Below are positions 58,371 to 64,000 of a DNA stretch of 64,000 nucleotides, piece after piece. This DNA is from Cristatella mucedo. Lineage: Eukaryota; Bryozoa; Phylactolaemata; Cristatellidae. The stretch spans positions 8,913,501 through 8,977,500 of the forward strand of contig WPIO01000008.1 of NCBI GenBank assembly GCA_009760855.2, written 5' to 3'. Made by a program: the position numbers and the translations under genes. The notes below the pieces were generated by a model. It had not been told where the DNA came from, made no database searches, and worked only from the letters and a program-made list of their open reading frames with translations. How positions within the stretch are numbered: the stretch's first letter is position 1; each line of letters starts with the position of its first letter.

Positions 58371-59821
58371 GTTGCCCTTTCTTATTTGTTAATTTACTTG
58401 CCTCAGTAATGGTCTAGTCAGCTTATCGGTGACCTTAAAAAGGCATCAGCAACGCCTGCTATAACAGAACATTTTAACCCTAGATATAAATCGACCTCGT
58501 CGAAAGGCTCCCGGGACTAGTTACGGTTTGAATCTAACCTGTCAGCCACGGGCTGGTTATTGTGGTACAAGATTACTACTATACGATTACGAGCCTAAAA
58601 TAACACATGGCCAAGGCAGTTTGGACAGTGCCTGGAGAGGCAAACGAATTTCGTATACACAATATACCGAATAAGGGGCATATGATTGGGATCTAGATCG
58701 TACGAGGCTAACATACCATCATGTCTGGTAGGCAGCAGCTAAGTCGGATGCCATGACAAGGCGGTCACTTTAGTCGCAATCGTTTATGAATATATGAACG
58801 GATAACAATAATTGTGGTTATGCAAACATCACTGGGTCATAACTATGTCACCTTTACTGATTGAGGCAACTCTATTAAAGTCCTCAGAGTTCCAGCTGAT
58901 CTATACATTGACCGTCGTCCCAATAGTCTGTCTAGCTTGCAAGACCGCCATGCAGCAGAAGGCTGGGTGCCAGGTGGAATTGAGACAAAGTCTCAACTCT
59001 AACAAACACCATGTGCGACCGTTACTTTAAAATTTAAAAGTATTTCTTCCCTTTTTGCACGGTACCAATTGTAGCCAACATAAAGCGCAGTAATCGAAAG
59101 CAAACACCGAAGCCAAACACTGAACAAGCCGGATAGTCAAATTTTAATTAATAGGTCCACTGCACAGCTTGTACTTATTGGTACATGGTTTCCAATCTGC
59201 AATAAAATAGACACATTGTTCACAGATGACCGAACAAAGGCTCTAATTGCTGTTACATTAAAATTTTTAGTCTCGTGATATTTTCCATTAACATTTTCCA
59301 TTCCAATACACAATTCTACCTAAATACAATCTAAATACCTAGGCCATAGCTCTCGACTTCAAAACCTATTATTCCTGATCTTACAAATATTGTTTTTTAG
59401 TATGCTTCATAATGCTACTAAATGAGCATGTTTCTGCACGTGACAACCAAGCCAGCTCACGGGCCTAAAAGTTTTCTAACTGGAAGCGTTGTAGTATAGT
59501 CGAACAGTTTAAGGGCTTTCTGCCAAGCTCGTGCAAGCTGCACTTTTCATTCATGTCAATATTTGTCACTGCACCGGTTCGGGTTGGTACCTCAACAGCC
59601 AATTTCAGGACAGTGGTATTAGGGCAGCAGTCACCCACGAAGGCTTTAAAGGAGTATATCCTGGGGGGGGGGAGAAATGATAAGATATAATCTTCACAAA
59701 AATGACAACCCTCGAGATTACACGTCCGACTGGTAGTATAACAAGATCACATATTACCGGGTACTCCATGATATTATGCTTAGCCCATTGAGGTTCGCAA
59801 AATATACTCTTCCTGCAAATA

Positions 59822-60055
59822 TATGTTCGTCCTTAATGTGCTTATGCATGCTGACCCTGTGCGTGCTGCCAATAACCGCATTTGCATGCTGACCCTGTGC
59901 ATGTCACCCCTAACCATGTTATTCATTTTGTTTGTTTATCAAGCATATTACTCACCATTCAATTGCGATTCCCTTTGCAGCAAATGTAAAGCGCCTAGAG
60001 AGAGAGATTGAGTTCTCTGAGGGCACTTTATCAAGTGCATTATTATTATTATTAC
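59822..60055 (+). mobile_element. LINE 3' UTR and tail
   Basis: TTCGTCCTTAATGTGCTTAT, repeated TGCATGCTGACCCTGTGC, hairpin GAGAGATTGAGTTCTCTGAG with GCGC/GGGCAC arms, then (ATT)n at 60040-60055. No coding part. Confidence 0.88.
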
Positions 60056-60174
60056 TGTTCAAAACACAATATAAGCGAATACTTCTACATCTACACGTGG
60101 TGCGGCTGCGTGATTTTATCAATCCCAGACCTTCCAACATGTCAAACTTCCTCCTGACATTCACACTTGGTTGC

Positions 60175-60770
60175 AATCGTTCTCAAATTGAATTTCGATG
60201 AAACCGACTTGCTAATTATGAGAAGACTTGGGTGTTACATGGTCTTTGTTGAGATTTATAGCACCAGCACACAATCTGCCTGCATTACTAGATAACTGCA
60301 CATCAGCTCCAGTCAGGTCTCCTACTTTCAGCTGGTACTACTGCGACAGTTCCGATTTGTTTAACTAAAGATACTAAAGCAAAGCTTAAAGCACACGGAT
60401 TTTTGAGTCAGTCTTGATTTCTGTCCCTTACTACTTCGATGCTTTGCTGCCTGTGCCGTCAGATTGCTTTCTGTTGTTGCAAACAATGCAGCTAGACTTA
60501 GCCGACCGTGAACGTCACGATTGCAATATAACAACACTTCTCGCCAACCTGCACTGGCTTCTATCAAGTAGTGGACAGATTTGAATGTTCTGTCAATAAC
60601 TTTTCGGTCCCTTCATTCCCTTGCACTAGCCCACCTAGCTTAACTACTTCCTAGTGAGGCTATGTGTAGCACCACCTCTCTTGACGAAATTCGTTTAGCA
60701 GTGCCTTGAACCCGTCTCAAATATTTTCGGACCGTGCCTTTATTTAGCTTGTTTCCAACTGACGTAACGA
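60175..60770 (+). mobile_element. Diverged CR1/L2-like LINE remnant
   Basis: A CTCCTACTTTCAGCTGGTAC block matches the SAYFQL position. Further on, CTTCTCGCCAACCTGCACTG gives LLANLHWL, and TCGGACCGTGCCTTTATTTA matches DRAF. Heavily broken by frameshifts. It directly follows another copy's tail. Confidence 0.6.
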
Positions 60771-61058
60771 CAGCCCATACTTGAGGACATTAGGAAGCTA
60801 TAAGCAACCTGTTCCAAACAACGTTTGCTCCACCAGTGTTAATTATACCTTTAAATCATTATGGGTGCTGACCCTGAGCAAGCTACTACAAAACAACCTG
60901 ACATGCTTCGTTCCAGCATTGATAATATTACAACAGCTTATTGATAATACTATTGAACTTAAAATGAACATGGAGAAAACAGATATGGTGTAGCTGGCTA
61001 CTCAAAAATTACTGATGAGCTATAGAGAAGGCATTTTTTTTTTATAAAATAATCTACA

Positions 61059-61064
61059 TTTATT
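61059..61064 (-). terminator. Polyadenylation signal of the minus-strand acidic-tail gene
   Basis: AATAAA on the minus strand (GCAATAAATG), about 200 bases after the stop of the exon at 61262-61309. Confidence 0.5.
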
Positions 61065-61261
61065 GCAGAATGTTTTGCCATATAACTGAGAAGCATTTAC
61101 ACAAGCAGCTCTGACAGAACAAGGTCGCGTGACTTCCAGAGGCAGAACATTAATGAGCCAGCAGTAATGCCAATGCAGAATGACGACCTGTACTTTGACA
61201 TTACGCCTTAGCCTGAGACTTCATTAAAAAAGGATGTGCGACACATTAAGCATAAAGAATC

Positions 61262-61309
61262 TCAGTCATCCCCACCATCGCCATCGTCATCCTCTTCACC
61301 TTCTTCACC
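61262..61309 (-). CDS. Last coding exon of an acidic-tailed protein, possibly SET/TAF-I
   Basis: Minus-strand acceptor TTGCTTATAG at 61310, then GEEGEEDDDGDGGDD and TGA at 61262-61264. A 15-residue, wholly acidic C-terminus in its own last exon, followed by a 3' UTR with AATAAA, is what SET/TAF-I histone chaperones have (acidic tails with EEGEED-type runs). NAP1, prothymosin or calreticulin-like proteins are alternatives. Other exons were not found up to 64000, so the gene would extend past the right edge through an intron full of repeats. One alternative frame is also open but encodes no recognisable sequence. Confidence 0.5.
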   Translation of the reverse strand, partial: GEEGEEDDDGDGGDD

Positions 61310-61699
61310 CTATAAGCAATAAGCATCAGTAAGGTGCATGCTATGAACATATAACGAACCAATTATAAATGACTTAAGTAAATCGAATTTTATTGGACGA
61401 GTTTTGAACCGTAAATGTAATACAGCTGTTACTTTATAGCAAAACAGCCTCTCGAAGCAAATACTCAGGCGACAGTGTAGCTATACTAGCAAAAACCTTT
61501 ACACAGGAAGCTGACTTTACTGTCACTCACGGAAGAACTTGAATGCAAGAAGACACATTGGCTTTCGCAAACACTCGAGCTCAAAAGTTTCGGACCACTG
61601 TTCCAAATGAGTCGCATGCATTCGACTTTGAACCATTAAACCAAAACACTAACTTCGAATGTACCAAGTAAAAAAGTGCCCCTCACGATAGCACTTTCA

Positions 61700-61790
61700 T
61701 AATAATAATAAAGCACTTGATAAAGCACCCTCAGAGAACTTAATCTCTTTCTAGACACTTTACATTTGCTGCCAAGCGAAATGCAACTGA
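61700..61790 (-). mobile_element. LINE 3' tail fragment
   Basis: AATAATAATAAAGCACTTGA, TAAAGCACCCTCAGAGAACT and TCTAGACACTTTACATTTGC: reversed hairpin tail only. From 61800 to 62650 no further feature is recognised. Confidence 0.8.
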
Positions 61791-62659
61791 AATTCATAAA
61801 CCGGTGCGAGTAGTGGGAAAATAACGAGATAATGCCACTTCACGGCTTCTCAATTGTCTGGCTAGGAATACAGGCTGCAAGCTCATGTGCTATCTCTTCT
61901 ACCGTAGCAAATTACAAAGAGCCTGCGTTTTACTCAACAGGTCGGATACTGGGGTGGGCTAAGCACCCAGCCTAAGCTGCCTATCGCTACTGCTCAAAAT
62001 AGTTTCATAGGGTTCAAATAAGATGGCTGGCTGAGCCACTGCACCAACACTAAATACAGAATCTTGAAATCACTTTTCTCGGCCAACAATGACTTCAGGA
62101 TCAATTAAGAAATTTTAAGATTAAGAGCAATCGGTTAAGTACTTTTTGACGAATCCTTATTTGATGCTACTGGCTCAGTCAGCAATCTAATTTGAACCCT
62201 ATACTACGACTATGGTGCGATATCGATAGGAGGCAGAGGCCGGGTGCTAAGCTTACACCAGTAGCCAAACTGCTCAGTAAAACTCAAGCTCTTTGGTATG
62301 TGCTACAGTAGAAGAGGCAGCACAGAAACCAGCAGCCTTAATTCCTGGACAGACAAGGGAGGTCATACAGAATCGTGATAGGATGATGGGCACACTGAAT
62401 GCATACACACAGATAGCATGTGTGTTTGCTTTTGGGTCGTCAATAAATATTTTCATAACGAATAACTTAAGGATGCCCGGCATCATTGGAAATCCTCTTA
62501 CTACCCGAACGAGTTTACAGCCACAGCAGTGGCGGCCATAACGGGGGATTTTTGTGCAGGATTGATGTAATTTGCATGAAGCAAATACAGTGAATTCACA
62601 AGTTTCGGTTAACAGCAAACAACGAAGTATGAGTGCCAACATCCCAAGACTCCAGTGAT

Positions 62660-62920
62660 AACAGTCTTCGGAAGACGATTATGAAGCAGGACATCTACAC
62701 AGAAATGCTTCTGGACATAGCAGTAATTATAGCAATCCGACTTAATACTATTTTCCAAAAGGACAATGACCATTAGCAGGCTCAATGTTTTCCGTGAGAT
62801 TTAAGGTTTGCTTACGGCCCGTTAATTTAATTGAGTGACTAGTCAATCGCAGGACCGAGTCCCATTGAGCACCTCTGGGATGAAATGGATCAAACACATC
62901 TAAAGACTAATTTTCTCAAG
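62660..62920 (+). mobile_element. Tc1-like transposase remnant, C-terminal half
   Basis: The + strand carries FQKDNDH (family FQQDNDPKH, second catalytic Asp). After a decayed gap comes SPIEHLWDEMDQ (family LNPIENLWDELD, catalytic Glu). Stops intervene. The N-terminal half is not upstream on this strand. Confidence 0.65.
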
Positions 62921-63084
62921 TTTAAACACTCGATATTTGCAAATGCTGGTTTAGTTGTAAGCTAGGCAGCTAAGGCAGCTAACGATAATGTAACTTAATC
63001 TATTTTAGCACTAAACTTTTTTTTAAATAACTGGCTCTATTCTGTTGATAACAAGCTGTCACCAAAAAGTCGTTGAGCAAATGG

Positions 63085-63345
63085 AAAGAGTGCCTAGATA
63101 TGCACATTATGGTCCATAATGCTACGAATGAGGTGCAATTCTTAAATGCCTTCACCGGATGAAGAGCCCCACACCACGATCCTGCTACCACCATACTGCA
63201 ATGTCATGCACACAAGTCATCTGCCCACAGATGTCAACATATTTACTTGTGGCTTACTCAAATTCTATGTTTATGCTTGGCGAAGAATAGAAATTTGTTT
63301 TCGTCTGTCCAATAAACCGATCTTCACGAAGCTTCAGGAGCTTAA
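63085..63345 (-). mobile_element. Tc1-like transposase remnant, central part, opposite strand
   Basis: On the minus strand: VYWTDENKFLFFAKHKHR (family W-x-D-E-x-x-F, first catalytic Asp). About 80 bases on is LQYGGSRIVVWGSSSGEGI (family HGGGSVMVWGCFSxxGxG). The orientation is opposite to the 62660-62920 piece. Confidence 0.6.
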
Positions 63346-63644
63346 TGGACATGGCATTTGACCAAAAGTCTTTCAGTGTTACACTTGCTTTCTCGACCGG
63401 GACGTCTTTGCCTGTTAGTCGAAACATTCTCCATTCCACACGTCGAAGCCACATCATTTGCATGCTAATTTTGGTGACTGGTTGCTTCTGGTGACTTCAG
63501 TGGCTCCCATGCCAAGCTGCCAGCTTTCTTATGTCGTAGTGCAGCAAGCAGTCATTGTGGCTTGATGTGTGCTAGCAGGCTAGCTACTGGCTGCTAGCCA
63601 TGGGGCAATTCTTCTAGTGTACTTAGCCGGATAATTCCCCTCAT

Positions 63645-64000
63645 TTCAAGTATAATAATAATATAATAATAATTCACTTGATAAAGCGCCCTCAGAGAAC
63701 TTAATCTCTCTCTAGGCGCTTTACATTTGCTGTAAAGTGAAATGCAATTGAAAAGTAAGTAAAATCATGCTTGAAAAAACAAACGAAATGAATAATATGG
63801 TTAGGGGTGACATGCACAGTGTCAGCATGCAAATGTGGTTAGTGGCAGCATGCACAGTGTCAGCACGCATAAGCACATGAAGGACGAATCACAGGGACCC
63901 ACTTAATGCTGTCCTAAATAGGTGTGTTTTTAGGTTCCTTTTAAATGTGGTAAGGTCAGGGGATGTTCTGACGCAGGTCGGGAGAGAGTTCCAGGCTTTG
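63645..64000 (-). mobile_element. CR1/L2-like LINE, 3' end, runs off the window
   Basis: (ATT) end at 63652-63672, hairpin, full 3' UTR, then the coding tail up to the right edge, still open. Apart from a few substitutions it matches 56252-56600 along its whole length. Confidence 0.92.

Noticed and set aside
63254-63463. Minus-strand 69-codon frame as a gene
   Set aside because: It overlaps the Tc1 fragment in a different frame. The Tc1 motifs in the neighbouring frame explain the conservation.

Overview
This is nuclear DNA of an invertebrate animal. Genes are split by long GT-AG introns, about 40-45% of the bases look like GC outside one CpG-rich patch, and the spaces between exons are full of retroelement debris, tRNA-derived SINEs and long GA/CT, CA and AT microsatellites. 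The phylum cannot be fixed from this sequence alone. Nothing bacterial or viral was recognised.

Four host genes can be supported. (1) The 3' half of a stomatin/MEC-2 type SPFH-domain gene lies on the + strand (exons 3689-3833, 6530-6644, 7918-8215); its 5' exons are missing, probably off the left edge. (2) and (3) Two complete, head-to-tail paralogues of the SLC10 sodium/bile-acid cotransporter family lie on the + strand. Copy A has exons 24276-24903, 28727-28827, 31426-31597 and 37905-38620 (538 aa). Copy B has exons 45708-46323, 47386-47486, 49370-49541 and 51715-52463 (545 aa). Both have the same four coding exons with the same intron phases (1, 0, 1), a signal peptide plus glycosylated ectodomain in exon 1, and a splice acceptor exactly abutting the ATG. 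(4) The last exon of an acidic-tailed protein, possibly SET/TAF-I, lies on the - strand at 61262-61309 with its polyadenylation signal.

Upstream of copy B is a CpG-rich stretch (about 41900-42830) that looks like a promoter and non-coding first exon: an antioxidant-response/AP-1 element, a TATA box, a perfect 21-bp hairpin at the predicted 5' end of the transcript, and a consensus splice donor at 42815/42816.

The rest is mobile-element sediment. At least 16 pieces of one CR1/L2-like LINE family occur on both strands, most of them 3' ends with a hairpin and an ATT-repeat tail. Two tRNA-headed SINE families are present, and one of them carries the hairpin tail of that LINE. There are also remnants of an R2-like (restriction-like endonuclease) element, a Tigger/pogo transposase and a Tc1 transposase. 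The stretches 9770-13260, 13781-24275 (apart from small repeats), 34750-36250 and 57190-58070 hold no gene I can recognise.
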